A stretch of 64,000 bases of DNA from Tillandsia leiboldiana (taxonomy: Eukaryota > Streptophyta > Magnoliopsida > Poales > Bromeliaceae), in the NCBI GenBank assembly GCA_029204045.2, contig CM055061.1:47888977-47952976 (forward strand), written 5' to 3'. The notes under the pieces are model-generated. The model was not told where the DNA came from, ran no database searches, and was given only the letters and a program-made list of their open reading frames with translations. This document shows positions 1-11,458 of this stretch, piece after piece (within the stretch, counting starts at the first letter, position 1; every line of letters starts with the position of its first letter). The translations under genes were made by a program, and so were the position numbers.

Positions 1-1312
1 TTGGTTGGGTTTGAGTTTTCCCTGATCAGCATTTTTGATTCAGGTTGGCACGGTTTGACTCAGGTCTTCGAGCATTCCGTCGGTGTGGTTTAGTCGCCTG
101 CAAACGATAGGTGGTTTATCTTCGGTCCGGGCTTTATCAGTTCGGCCCTCTGGGGTATAGTATTGGTTGGACCCCTGTTCTTGTAGCCTAGATGCATTTT
201 GAGCATTCCTTTTTATTGATCAGTTTCATTCTGCTATATGATCCTTATCTGCAAATTATTATATGATGCCTTGCATGATTGATCTTAATTGCTTCCAGTT
301 ATTATGACATTATTCTGGACATTGCCATGCCTGCTTGGTCATTAGCTAGTTTGCATACCTGTCTATTATCAGTATATCCTGATTCATGTTATAGTAGTTG
401 TTGATTATTCCTGCATATGATTGAGATTTCTGTTGGTATTCTACTGTTGCATCCCAGTGGGGATTTCCCGGCTTGTTGCCGATTACCCGGTCTGTGGACC
501 GTGAGCTTGAGCATTCGCATTTGATCGCCCGCACCGCTGTACTTCACGAACATTGCCGGGGTCGCTCCCCTGTGAGTATGTTCTTTACCGGTAAAGTGGT
601 TTGTTGAAAGACCCGTGACCCCCAGCAGGGGTATGTCAGCCAGGTTGGTGCCAGGTTGGGCAATTTCCCTGAGGTCTTTTTGACCAATATGGTGGCTATG
701 ATTGGGTAATTTGTTATTTCAGTTATTGATGCATAGTGCCAGTTCAGCACGCTTTCCCATTATGATTGTTCAGTTCCTTTCTGTATTTACTTCAGTATAT
801 CCCTGATGAAAATCTTATCTGCTTAAATATTGATTGATTATCCATGCTTCCCCATTATGTTGATTTCTACTATTCTCTAGTATTGTATGCCAGTAGGTAC
901 GATCTGCTATTTCTCGGCTCGTCGTGCCCACTGGGATACACTGTCGATGTATCTCACACCCCCTGGGTGACCATTTTTCAGGTCGGTCGGGTCTTGGGAT
1001 GTCGGGACGTTTGGTGAGATGTCGCGATAGATTGGACCCTGGACAGCCGTTATTCTTATTATCAGTTGCTAAATTGTAAATTAATTGTATAGTGGTGTAA
1101 TATTTATTTTAGGTTGTATGTAGTACGTGGATAGACTATTCTGGTATTGTTGTAAAAGCTTAGCCGTGCATATATAGAAAGGCCAATTCCAAGGGGGATT
1201 GGGAATCTTCTATATATATGGCGGTCTGTCATGCCCTGGCTTGGTTTTAAAACTCTGATAAACAAAAAACAAAAAAAATTTAGACGCTGTTTTTCGAACT
1301 CGGGGCGTGACA
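1..1312 (+). mobile_element. E0: 3' part of a plus-strand long LTR, truncated by the window edge
   Basis: The stretch has no credible coding frame and ends in CGGGGCGTGACA, the same 3' terminus as the other long LTRs in this window (7122, 14577, 34197). It is followed directly by sequence of the minus-strand LTR R, so E0 appears to be inserted in R. Its 5' end lies outside the window, so I cannot say whether it is a solo LTR or the 3' LTR of a full element. Family assignment to long-LTR Ty3/gypsy is inferred from the shared terminus. Confidence 0.6.
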
Positions 1313-1739
1313 CCACTAAAGAACCCCGATCCCCAATCTGATGCATAAGTAACCATCCGGTCAACCGCCCATATCCACGGTCGCCGCGATACCCACTGTC
1401 AACAACCAAGCCCAACAACCGACACCCGGTCAACCGCCCAATATCCGCGGTCACCGAAATAACCCCCAATCATAATCATATCCACATCCAGACATCCGGT
1501 CAACCGCCCAATATCCTCGTCGCCGCAATAACCCCCAATCCAAAATCGGGTAAAATAATCTGTGTCCGGTCAACCGCCTACTATCCGCGGTCTGGTAGCT
1601 GCAATACCCCACAACCCAATAATCAAATTACCACTGTCCCCGGACCCCAAGGGTCCGGCTACACTATCACGTCCCCTGCTCAAACCCGAGCAACAAGAAC
1701 CACCTGACTAAAGAATAAGGAGAAACGAAGCAAGCATGA
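1313..1739 (-). mobile_element. R: minus-strand long LTR, segment left of the E1 insertion
   Basis: This segment resembles 21040-21375 inside solo LTR S, including the repeated phrase CCGGTCAACCGCC and the AGGAGAAACGAAGCA-like end. It breaks at 1739 where E1 begins, and the interrupted sequence resumes at 14578 (TTTCTCCTAAGTCAAG, matching S at about 21380). R is therefore one LTR split by E1. Confidence 0.7.
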
Positions 1740-2406
1740 TGTGAGGACGGATCCCCACGACGAGATTACTGGTTCATCTACAGTTCCGGAGGCATATGTG
1801 GCGTGTTGGTGGGATTTGTGCCCTAATTGGACATTAGTGTTGGGCTCAGTGTGTTAAATGGATCACGTTGGGTGATCGGTGGACTAGTCGGAGCTCCAGA
1901 AGTGGTTTCGAGCGTATGGATATTAAATTGGACCCAGCGCGAAAGTTTGGATCAAGGAACATCTTCCCGGATGCCCTTCGGCAATTTTTAGAGTTGGAAT
2001 TTGGCAATTGGACTTCGGATTTGGATCAGCGCGCGAAAACGATGAAAATGGACTATTCACTTGCTTTTCCAGAGTCCGGGTGATTCGGCACGTTTTTCGA
2101 GGCAGGGTACTGTTCCGGCAACCGGCGGCGGCGGCGCGCGGCGGCGTGCGGCGCGCGGCGGAGCAGGTTCGGGCGGGTGCGCAGGTCCACCCGCGGAGGC
2201 GTGCACCGGTCGCGGGCCTGGTGGCGGTTCCCGGTTGGGCGCCGCAGCGGGCCGCGGTCCACGGGAAAGGCGCGTGTACGGTGGACCGGTGGGGGGACAC
2301 GTGGCGCCCACAGGTTGGACGGTCCACGTACCACGGTCCACGGTGCACCTGCGGGGCGCTCGAGGAAGGTGCGCACAGAGGCGCAGGCGGCGGGCGCAGA
2401 GCGCAC
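1740..2406 (+). repeat. E1 5' LTR start, first assembly copy, running into the gap
   Basis: It begins TGTGAGGACGGATCC and follows the same course as 3087-3770, with scattered single-base indels. It stops in a GC-rich stretch at the N run. It is preceded by CATGA, identical to the five bases after the 3' LTR at 14578-14582. I read it as a duplicate reading of the start of the E1 5' LTR, not a separate element. Confidence 0.75.
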
Positions 2407-2506
2407 NNNNNNNNNNNNNNNNNNNNNNNNNNNNNNNNNNNNNNNNNNNNNNNNNNNNNNNNNNNNNNNNNNNNNNNNNNNNNNNNNNNNNNNNNNNNNN
2501 NNNNNN
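2407..2506. other. Assembly gap, exactly 100 N
   Basis: A run of exactly 100 N, the usual placeholder for a gap of unknown size. The 1.24 kb before it (from 1165) and the 1.26 kb after it (2507 to about 3770) are the same sequence apart from small indels. The gap therefore probably marks two contig ends that overlap and were not merged. Confidence 0.95.
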
Positions 2507-3086
2507 GTGCATATATAGAAAAGGTCTCAATCCCAAGGGGGATTGGGAATCTTCTATATATATGGCGGTCTGTCATGCCTGGCTTGGTTTTAAAACTCTG
2601 ATAAACAAAAAAACAAAAAAAAATTAGACGCTGTTTTTCGAACTCGGGGCGTGACACCACTAAAGAACCCCGATCCCCAATCTGATGCATAAGTAACCAT
2701 CGGTCAACCGCCCAATATCCACGGTCGCCGCGATACCCACTGTCAACAACCAAGCCCAACAACGACGACCCCCCCGGTCAACCGCCAAATATCCGCGGTC
2801 ACCGAAATAACCCCCAATCATAATCTATCCCACACACATCCGACATCCGGTCAACCGCCCAATATCCGCGGTTCGCCGCAATAACCCCCAATCCAAATCG
2901 GGTTTAAAAATAATCTGTGTCGGTCAACCGCCACTATCCGCGGGTAGCTGCAATACCCCACAACCAATAATCAAATACCACCTGTCCCGACCCCAAGGTC
3001 CCGGCTACACTATCACGTCCCTGCTCAAACCCGAGCCAACAAGAAACCACCTGACTAAAGAATAAGGAGAAACGAAGCAAGCCTGA
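2507..3086. repeat. Second assembly copy of the E0 end (2507-2656) and R segment (2657-3086)
   Basis: It starts GTGCATATATAGAA as at 1165 and repeats the E0 LTR end (CGGGGCGTGACA at 2645-2656) and then the R segment up to the E1 LTR start. Differences from 1165-1739 are mostly one- or two-base gains and losses in homopolymers, as expected from noisy reads rather than an old duplication. Confidence 0.8.
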
Positions 3087-3658
3087 TGTGAGGACCTGGA
3101 TCCCACGACGAGATTACTGGTTCATCTACAGTTCCGGAGGCCTATGTGGCGTGTTGGTGGGATTTGTGCCCCAATTGGACATTAGTGTGTGGGCTCAGTG
3201 TGTTAAATGGATCACGTGGGGTGATCGGTGGACTCCGTCGGAGCTCCAGAAGTGGTTTCGCGCGTCATGGATATTAAAATTGGACCCAGCGCGAAGTTTG
3301 GATCAAGGAACACATTTCCGGATGCCTTCGGCAATTTTTAGAGTTGGAATTTGGCAAATTGGACTTCGGATTTGGATTCAGCGCGCGGGGGAAAACGATG
3401 AAAATGGACTATTCACTTGCTTTTCCGGAGTCCGGGTGATTCGGCACGTTTTTCGAGGCAAGGGTACTGTTCCGCACGGCCGGGCGGCGCGGCGCGCGGC
3501 GGCGGCGGCGGCGCGGAGCGCGGCGGAGCAGGCTCTGGCGGGTGCGCGGTCCACCGCGGAGGCGTGCACCGGTCGCGGGCCAGGTGGCGGTTCCGGTTGG
3601 GCCGCCGCAGCGGGCGCGGTCCACGGGAAAGGCGGGTGTACGGTGGACCGGGGGGGGA

Positions 3659-3843
3659 CACGTGGCGCACAACGGTGGCGGTCCGGTCCACGTGCACCCG
3701 GTCCACGGTGCACCTGCGGGCGCCTCGGGAAGCGTGCGCCAGAGGCGCAGGCGGCGGGCGCAGAGCGCACGTGGGCGCGTTGACGGGGTGGTTTGTTCCC
3801 GCGCTTGGGGCGGCCACGTGTCGGCGTCTGGGGGCGCCACGTG
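3659..3843 (+). promoter_or_regulatory. Cluster of five CACGTG G-boxes in the E1 U3
   Basis: CACGTG occurs at 3659, 3689, 3768, 3815 and 3838, about 180-365 bases upstream of the TATA box. Flanks such as CCACGTGTC and ACACGTGGC fit the ABRE/G-box consensus bound by plant bZIP and bHLH factors. In the 3' LTR two of the five are broken. Regulatory use is inferred; only the motif density is seen. Confidence 0.5.
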
Positions 3844-4024
3844 TCGCGCGGGGGAGCGGCTGGTGTTGCTGTCGCCTGTTTGGCGGGCGACGTGGAGGCC
3901 CAGGGGGATTCGGGCGGTACAGTGTCGCGCGCGGGGATTTCGGGCTGCTACAGTGCGCGCCCGAAAATCCCCTGCGCCCGGAAATGGGGACATATCCGGT
4001 ATTTCTTCAATTGTTTCTGCAGCC

Positions 4025-4031
4025 TATAAAA
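4025..4031 (+). promoter_or_regulatory. Probable TATA box of the E1 5' LTR
   Basis: TATAAAA within GCAGCCTATAAAAGCG, just after the GC-rich U3 block and before a pyrimidine-rich leader. The same element is at 11452-11458 in the 3' LTR, and similar CCTATAAA boxes stand at the matching place in the other long LTRs. Transcription would start about 30 bases downstream. Confidence 0.6.
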
Positions 4032-5900
4032 GCGATCCGAGCCTCCTTCTTTCCCCTTTTTCCGCCATTTCCGAGCCTCCTCGCCTGGGTGCCTTCAGCA
4101 AAGATGATCCCCGAGTTTGGCTGCATCCTTCTGCAAAGTTTTGGGATTTTGGTGGCACGCTTATCGAGGGTTTCTATTTTTACGGCGCGGCGCGACGCTC
4201 GTCCTTTTGGGTTCCCCTTCGTCGCGTTTTTTGTGCGCGAGCTCCCCGGCCTACTCGACCACCTTTTCGCGTGATTTCTTCGCCGCTGGATTCGCGACGG
4301 ACAGATCTACGATCTTGGTATTTTCAGCTTTCCCTCATTTCGCCTTTTCGAGGTGTTTGTTCGAGCTTACTGTGACCCCATTTCTGTGAAGGAGATTTGG
4401 ACAGCGGCTTGGTATTTCGGCGTTATCTCCGCAACCGGGCATCGTTTGACGACGTGCTTATACACTTTTTTCATCTACTCGGCGCAAGGAATATCACAGT
4501 ATTTTTATTGGATTTTTTGAGTTTTGCCCGAAGGTATTGTCTTCCCCTTATCTGTAAATGGAATTACAGTTATGTTGCTGTGTGGTTTTGCGCACTGTAC
4601 TGTGGAATTTGTAACTCGGCCTACGGGGCTCGGAATTGGACGTGCAGGTACTCGTTTCGAAGGTATCGACGCGAGGATTACTGTGGTATTTTTATTGGAT
4701 TTTTCTGGGCACTTTCGGCAGGTGAATAAGCACGGCTTTGGGACTGATTTTCTGATGTGTATCTTGGTTAATTTTGGAATAAAAGTGTAATGTTGAGCCT
4801 TATTGTTGTACCAGGGGTGTTTTCAGTTGTTTGGAGCCAAGGCTTGCGCGACTTGTACCGAGGGTGTTATGTTGGCAGATTTTGGACCCTGGGCGTCTAC
4901 CCACTTCACCGACTTCAGGTTTGCCTTGGTTTAAGCGCTTCAGGTGGGTAAGCTTAATATCAGTAACTATTAAGGCATTGAGTATGTTGTGGCAAAATAT
5001 AAGCACACTTGTGGGGATGTCACCCCTCTATGACTGATGCATGCATGTTTAGGGTACATGGTTATGTTGGTAAGTAGGTAAGCTTGATAATGATATTTGT
5101 ATAAATGATTGCAAGAATAGTATTTATGAGGTATACTGAGGACTTGCATGACTTGGACATCTATGTGATGACTAGTGTAAGCTTACCTAGGATAATGTTA
5201 CCCTATGAGATTATGTAACATGCCATGTTAGCACATAGCCTTTATGTGGTTGGTTTATGCTTTGGGACAGGATTTCGTAGCTATGTGCGGATTTGTACTC
5301 TGAGGAGTTATTTATGATCATTCTGTTGATGGACCCTGGATTGTGGACAGGTCTAGTTTTGGGATTCCGCATGTGTTTATTCCTAAAGGAACTATTATTA
5401 TGCTTTACCCCCCCCCCCCTTTATTTCCTTGAGGACATTTGCATGCTTGTATGGTCATGTAGTTAGGCCATCTTTTACTGCTGCACTACTTATGGGAACT
5501 TGACTTAGGAGAAACCATGCTTTCCTTTCTCCGCCTTTGCTAGTCAAGTGGTCAGTGTTGCTCGGGTTCGAGCAGGGGTCTGGATAGGGTAGTCAGGACT
5601 TCGTGTCTGGGACAGGTTGGCTTAGTTGTGGGGCTTTGCGGCAACCGCGGATATTGGGCGGTTGACCGGATGTTTCTCTATGCACCTGATTGGGTATCAG
5701 TTTTCTTTAGTGGATGGAGTTTCCCACTTATCGTTTAGTGCATCCGATTGAGGTCGGGTCTTTCCTTGGTGGTTGAGTTTTCCCACTTTGATCAGATTGA
5801 TGATCAAGTCCTGCGTTTAGAGATACTGGTGACATTGATGACAGAGATGCTTTACTCGTGTGGGTAGCTCCCCTCGAGTGCCGCTCCGGAGTAGGCTTCA

Positions 5901-5987
5901 GACCGTGTTGGTGGGTTCCGGTCAGACCGTGTTGGGTTCCGGTCAGACCGTGTCGGGTGCCGGTCAGACCGTGTTGGGTTCCGGTCA
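5901..5987 (+). repeat. 21-bp minisatellite in the 5' LTR, four units
   Basis: Four head-to-tail units of GACCGTGTTGGGTTCCGGTC plus A; the first has a 3-base insertion and the third has two substitutions. The same array stands in the 3' LTR at 13350-13433 with exactly four 21-bp units. Confidence 0.9.
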
Positions 5988-7130
5988 TTTGGACAGTGGA
6001 GATACTGAGTTCGGGAGATTGGTGAAGAGCAGGCAGTACCGGTTTTATACCGGTTCATTCGATTGAGTTTATTTCGGTCAAATACTTTTATTGTTACACT
6101 CGTGCCTGGGGGCCGAGTGCAGACTGGTAGTTGAGTTTAGAGCAGTGCTAGTATTGTGAGAGCCGTCTGGTTGACGGTGGTCCCGTGTTGTTGCGAGTAC
6201 TTTGACCGCTGTGTGAGAGGTTGAGCATCATGATTCTATCCGTTCTGAGAGAGAGCGTGGATTTTGACCATAGCCTGCATGATCCTCTACTCGATAGCGA
6301 GCTAGTCCGTTTGGACGCCCTACGTAATTCCTGCCCGTCAGCGGGAGGTGGTTGTAGGTGGGCGCAGGTTTGACTGGACCAGATGTGGCAGTCAGCTCGA
6401 TTGGGTCGATGGTGCACTTCATGTGCTAGTGGTTGCATACCACTGTTTGGTTCCCCCTTTTTGCCTTTAGTTAGGGGCAGGGTAGCTGTCGAGAGTCTCC
6501 AGCCTACTCATTTCAGTCTTATGACTTGGGTTAGTTTTTGTCTCTTGAGGACTTGGTGGGCAGACCGTCGGGTCTGGCGGTGGTACCCACTGAGAACTCC
6601 CTTTTTGGTGTAGTTCTCACACCCTTTGGGGGTTTCCCCCCCCCTTTTCCTCTCCTCTCCTTTGTTTTGCAGAGTCTTAGCGGGTGTTGCCGACTCTGCG
6701 GATGTTGATCGTGCGAGGGAGTCGCGAGCTAGATCCCTACCCGTCGTTGGAGAGTAGCGGTACCCTTCAGAGGAGATCATCAGTGCATTAGTTGTTTCTT
6801 TTTCCTCTTTTGAGAGACTATTGTAGTGAGGATATTTTGTATTGAGAGACTGTACACTGTTGTATATTGGAGTTACCTCCCGGTTGGGTTTAGAGCTTGT
6901 ACTGAGGATATTGTATTATTATTATTTTGGGAGGCAGACAGTGTGTTTTATTTCCAGTTGTACAGTGATTGATTTTAGTTACAGCAGATTTTTATTATAG
7001 CTCTGATATCTGTTTAGTTATAGTACTTTTCTTGCAGGTAGGACGCTTCGCCTATGCAGGTTGGCATAGGTGGCGGATCTGTTTGGCGGGCCGGGTCGCA
7101 GTTTCGACCCCGGGGCGTGACAGATTAGAG

Positions 7131-7143
7131 TGGTATCGGAGCC
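7131..7143 (+). other. Primer-binding site of E1 (initiator tRNA-Met type)
   Basis: TGGTATCGGAGCC lies eight bases after the 5' LTR. Plant retroelements primed by initiator methionine tRNA carry TGGTATCAGAGC here; this copy has one difference. It fixes the element orientation as plus. Confidence 0.8.
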
Positions 7144-10100
7144 TAGGTTGTAGGTCATGGTAGACTTGGAAACCCTAGGCTTATGGCTTGACCCTTGGTT
7201 GACTTTCTGAGAGTCGTGATTCTTTTACCGACAGTCCTAATTGAGTTTTATACCTCTCCCAAGGGATCGGCTGAGCGATTGGCATGCTTCTTCTCCTCAG
7301 TGATTATGTTGGCTGCAGACAACATAATGCTGTGGAACGGGTGACATGCTTTAGACTTTCGCTGGATTGGGTCGAGTGTTGTTGTGTGCTGTTTTGTTGT
7401 TTCGTCGTGGCGAGAGCGGTGTCTCCCCGACGCTGGGTTTTGACCCGTGTGCATCCTGTCATAGCTGTTGAGCTTGAGCAGTTGGTTTTGGGCCGGATAC
7501 CTGGATTGAGGTCAGAGAACCCCGACCCAGATGACAGGATTGTCTGAGGCTTGTCAGCGGCTGAGGAGCAGCTGGTCTTGGTGACACAGTTGTCGGAGCA
7601 CTGAGTAGCCCCCTCTGTGCCAATGTTTAGTGTCGAGGCACCGAGGCAGGGTGGATGGTTGACAGCTGGTGAGCGGTGGGACATGATCGACCTATTGAGC
7701 CATATTTGGTAGATGAACCACCCCGACTCGTAAGATTGAGTTTGGAGCCTTTGGAGGCAGAGTCGCGGCTGGTGGTGATGGAGTGATTAATTGAGAGCCT
7801 CCCTGTGCTAGAGGGTGTATGCAGTTGTTGAACTGCGCGCTCCAGATTCGAGGGACGAGGCGCATAGGATATATGAGACTGGGAGTGGATTGCGCCAGGA
7901 CACCTTTCTGTTATTCAGTCCCTCCATTGTAGGTTTAGACGCCTCGTTGGAGCAGGCATTATGTATGGAGCGTGGCATTGCAGTTCCTTTGGATAGGGAT
8001 CAGCCGCCAGAGGTGAGTTCTGGATTTTGGCGCTTGGCGCCGGATGATGGAGGACAGATCGGCCGGCAGGGGCATGTCTAATTTCTTTTCCTGGATAACG
8101 AGTTCCCGAGATGTCAGAGGTCGGGTGGACCCCGAAGGCAACATCAGTATTTTTATTTGAGTGGCGCAGCGATAGCGTGGATTTGTTATCTGCGGAGGAT
8201 CTTGTTCGTCGCCTCAATGTGATCAGAGACAGAGGTCGTGCTTCCTAGTGATAGCCCTGATTTTCAGGCAGATTGAGCGACAACCACTTGCTTTGAGCGG
8301 ATGAATCTGTGCCGCCCGGTTGGAGGGCGCCACGGTAGTGGATTGAGTGTCGCAGGTGGGATTTCACCACGGTAGTCGGAGTTAGAGCATGTTCCACTCT
8401 TACATGGGTTAGAGGCAGATTTGTTACCACGTGCACTAGAGGTACAGGTTCCTGTTGTTGTTGTGCACGTGGAGGAGGCTTTTGGATCATGTCCAGTGCG
8501 GCCGAGACCGCGAGATACCGGCAGAATTATTGGAAATTATAGCAATTAGGTGTTTTGACCTTATGCTTGAGATTGTTGGGCACTATGCCACAGGATGTTC
8601 GACTGCGGCAAGAGAGGACTTTGATCTTCGGCAAGGCGGGCAATTGGAGGCTTGCTCGTTGAGGTTGTTAGAGCACTCTGGTTTTAGCGACAGGGTGAGA
8701 GGTGCTTACGGCGGCACCGGGACTCAGGGATATCTCTGTTGCCCGCGAGATCCGTGTGTGATTTCACCTTAGTTGTTGGTAATGCCGCCGGTTAGGGAGA
8801 TAGAGATTGCGTTTGACGTGGTTCGAGGAACCGCGCCACCCTGGACAGCACCTCATTGGATATCGCCGGTAGAGCTGAGAGAGACCTGATGGCACTGTTG
8901 CAGGGTCCGATGGATCGAGGGGTCTGTTTGACCTAGTGCCACGTCGTTGGTATACAGTGGTGATGCCACGTCATTGATACACGAATGTGAGGGTCCTTTT
9001 ATGGTATCTAGGACCTTATGATGGAGTTATACTCCGGCAGTTGGTGTATGATGCGAGTACCCACTTGGAGTTAGACAGCCGAGGACTTCGCCTAGATGGC
9101 GTTTGGACACGGTGGGGCATTATGAGTTGTTAGCGAGGCCCAATGGAATGACGAATGCCCTGTGGACTTCAAGATCTGAGGGATTGTATGTCCCAGTTGT
9201 ACTTGGACGGACTGGGAGTGGTGTTTTCCGAGGATATTTTGATTTACTCCCAGAGTGACTTGGAGCACGAGGAGCACTTTGTGGATGTGCTACCATGCCC
9301 GTGTGGATGAAGCGGTATGCCAAGTTATTGAGGTACAAGTTGTAGCTGCAGAAGCATACCTTCTTGGGTCGCTTTGTTCGAGCCGTAGGGGCGGCGGTGG
9401 AACCGACCTAATGGATGTTATTCAAGTTGACTGAGACCAACTTTCATTTTTGAGGTGAGGAGCTTCTAGACTTGGCGGTGCCGAGAGAGCATGGCCAATG
9501 GATAATGTGTCTGATATTAGCGCCAATGCTAGTGTTTTCCTGTTGGGTGGGAGATGGAATTGTGTGATTTAGTGATGCCTCCCATTGTGGCGGTAGAGTT
9601 ACCGTGGGTGGATCTTCGGTCCACACTTCATTAGTCCAACCCTATGAGTGTTATGGCAGGCAGCTTGGATTCCACAGTTGAGCCTTTTGTACGTCCTTTA
9701 TTTCCAGCTTGGATTGATATACCTGGGCGTAGGCCATGCCGGCTTGGCTATCAGTTCTGATTACTCAGCATCTTGAGTGGGATTTTCGCGGATTGTCGTT
9801 GCTGGTTTGGGATTTTGACCGCGAGTTTGGGCATCCGCATTATGATCGCCTTTCGAGCCAGTTTTCACTCCCGTTCACTGACGGTTTGGTCCCCGTCAGG
9901 GCATCCTTTCGACCGTGGGTCTGTCGGGGTTATGTTGGCTTGTTGAGTGTCCAACCGTGGCTTGAGATTGTGTCTCTTGAGGATCCCTTTTGAGGGTAGC
10001 TCGTGGTTGAGTAGGCCACTCGGGTGATTTTGGATCGGAAGTAACCGAGTGAAGACCCCAGCTTATTGGATCCTTTCCTCATAGGATGAATCTGTGGGTA

Positions 10101-10499
10101 TACTTCGGGAGGTCCTGGTTGAGTTGACACCAGGAGGTGGTTTGGTGCGTGTTGCGCGGATGGTTATTCCGTTTCCCCCGGCTCTTAATGGAGCCTCTGT
10201 GTTGTTTCACGTCTCAGCTCAGGAGTGTTTTGCTTTTGGATCCCTCGCCCGTGATTGACTTGCCCCTTTTGAGATCTGTGATTGTTTGGAGTAACGAGGG
10301 ACGCCCGTTGCGATTTCTGGCTCGAGAGATGAGGAAAATCGCGTGTCGGGCCATGCCGTACTTGTTGTTGTTGTTGTTGGGGAGTAATCACGGTGAGTGA
10401 GTGATGTTTTTGGGAGCTGAGGCGTTATTGATGGATACCTACCCGTGATATGTGGGACCCTTGGGGATTTGAGCTAGTTTCGAGGACGAAACTTTCCTT

Positions 10500-10511
10500 A
10501 GTGGGGGAGGA
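10500..10511 (+). other. Polypurine tract of E1
   Basis: AGTGGGGGAGGA stands immediately before the 3' LTR start TGTGAGGAC, the expected site of plus-strand priming. Confidence 0.8.
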
Positions 10512-11451
10512 TGTGAGGACCTGGATCCCCACGACGAGATTACTGGTTCATCTACAGCTCCCGGAGGCCTATGTGGCGTGTTGGTGGGATTTGTTGCCCC
10601 AATTGGACATTAGTGTTGGGCTCAGTGTGTTAAATGGATCACGTGGGTGATCGGTGGACTCCGTCGGAGCTCCAGAAGTGGTTTCGCAGCGTCATGGATA
10701 TTAAAATTGGACCCAGCGCGAAGTTTTGGATCAAGGGAACATCTTCCCGGATGCCTTCGGCAATTTTTAGAGTTGGAATTTGGCAAATTGGACTTCGGAT
10801 TTGGATTCAGCGCGCGAAAAACGATGAAAAATGGACTATTCACTTGCTTTTTCCGGAGTCCGGGTGATTCGGCATGTTTTTCGAGGCAAGGGTACTGTTC
10901 CGGCAACCGGCGGCGGCGGCCGCGCGGCGGCCGGGCAGCGGCGGAGCGCGGCGGAGCAGGCTCTGGCGGGTGCGCGGTCCACCGCGGAGGCGTGCACCGG
11001 TCGCGGCCAGGTGCGGTTCCCGGTTGGGCCGGCGCAGCGGGCGCGGTCCACGGGAAAAGGCGGGTGTACGGTGGACCGGTGGGGGGACACGTGGCGCACA
11101 CCGGTTGGCCGGTCCACGTTGCACCCGGTCCACGGTGCACCTGCGGGCGCCTCGGGAAGCGTGCGCACAGAGGCGCAGGCGGCTGGGCGCAGAGCGCACG
11201 TGGGCGCTTTGACGGGGTGTTCCCGCGCTTGGGGCGGCCACGTAGTCGGCGTCTGGGGGCGCCACGTGTCGCGGCGGGGAGCGGCTGGTGTTGCCGTCGC
11301 CTGTTTGGCGGACAACGTGGAGGCCCCGGGCGGATTTAGGGCGGTACAGTGCTCGCGCGCGGGGGATTTCGGGCTGCTACAGTGCGCGCCCGAAAATCCC
11401 CTGCGCCCGGAAATGGGGACATATCCGGTATTTCTCAATGTTTCTGCAGCC

Positions 11452-11458
11452 TATAAAA
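11452..11458 (+). promoter_or_regulatory. Probable TATA box of the E1 3' LTR
   Basis: TATAAAA in GCAGCCTATAAAAGC, the counterpart of 4025-4031. It could drive read-through into 14578 onward. Confidence 0.5.

Larger units (their letters stand above)
3087..7122 (+). repeat. E1 5' LTR
   Basis: 4036 bp beginning TGTGAGGAC and ending GGCGTGACA. From 5' to 3' it holds a GC-rich U3 block (about 3450-3990), a TATA box at 4025, a T-rich leader zone, an (ACCCCCCC)-type C run near 5410, a 21-bp minisatellite at 5901-5987 and the conserved CCCACTGAGAACT stretch near 6590. It matches 10512-14577 almost throughout by eye. Confidence 0.85.
7123..10511 (+). pseudogene. E1 interior: remnant gag-pol, too degraded to code
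   Basis: No frame longer than about 105 codons survives on the plus strand. The best remnant is reverse transcriptase at about 9090-9330: reading across frames gives an EDILIYSQSDLEHEEH-like stretch, the counterpart of the FxDDILVYS active-site region, preceded by GHYEL- and NGMTNA-like remnants and followed by a YAKLL...FLGR-like piece. The final 50 bases retain the GAGGACGAAACTTTCC signature found just before the PPT in chromoviruses. The decay includes many substitutions and frameshifts, far more than the LTRs show. The remainder (7140-9080, 9340-10480) has the composition and length of gag, protease, RNase H and integrase, but I could not place those domains with confidence. Confidence 0.65.

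Noticed and set aside
2008..2762. Several 110-280-codon frames across the gap on both strands
   Set aside because: They run through the N block or GC-rich LTR sequence and have Ala/Arg/Pro/Gly-rich products without domains.
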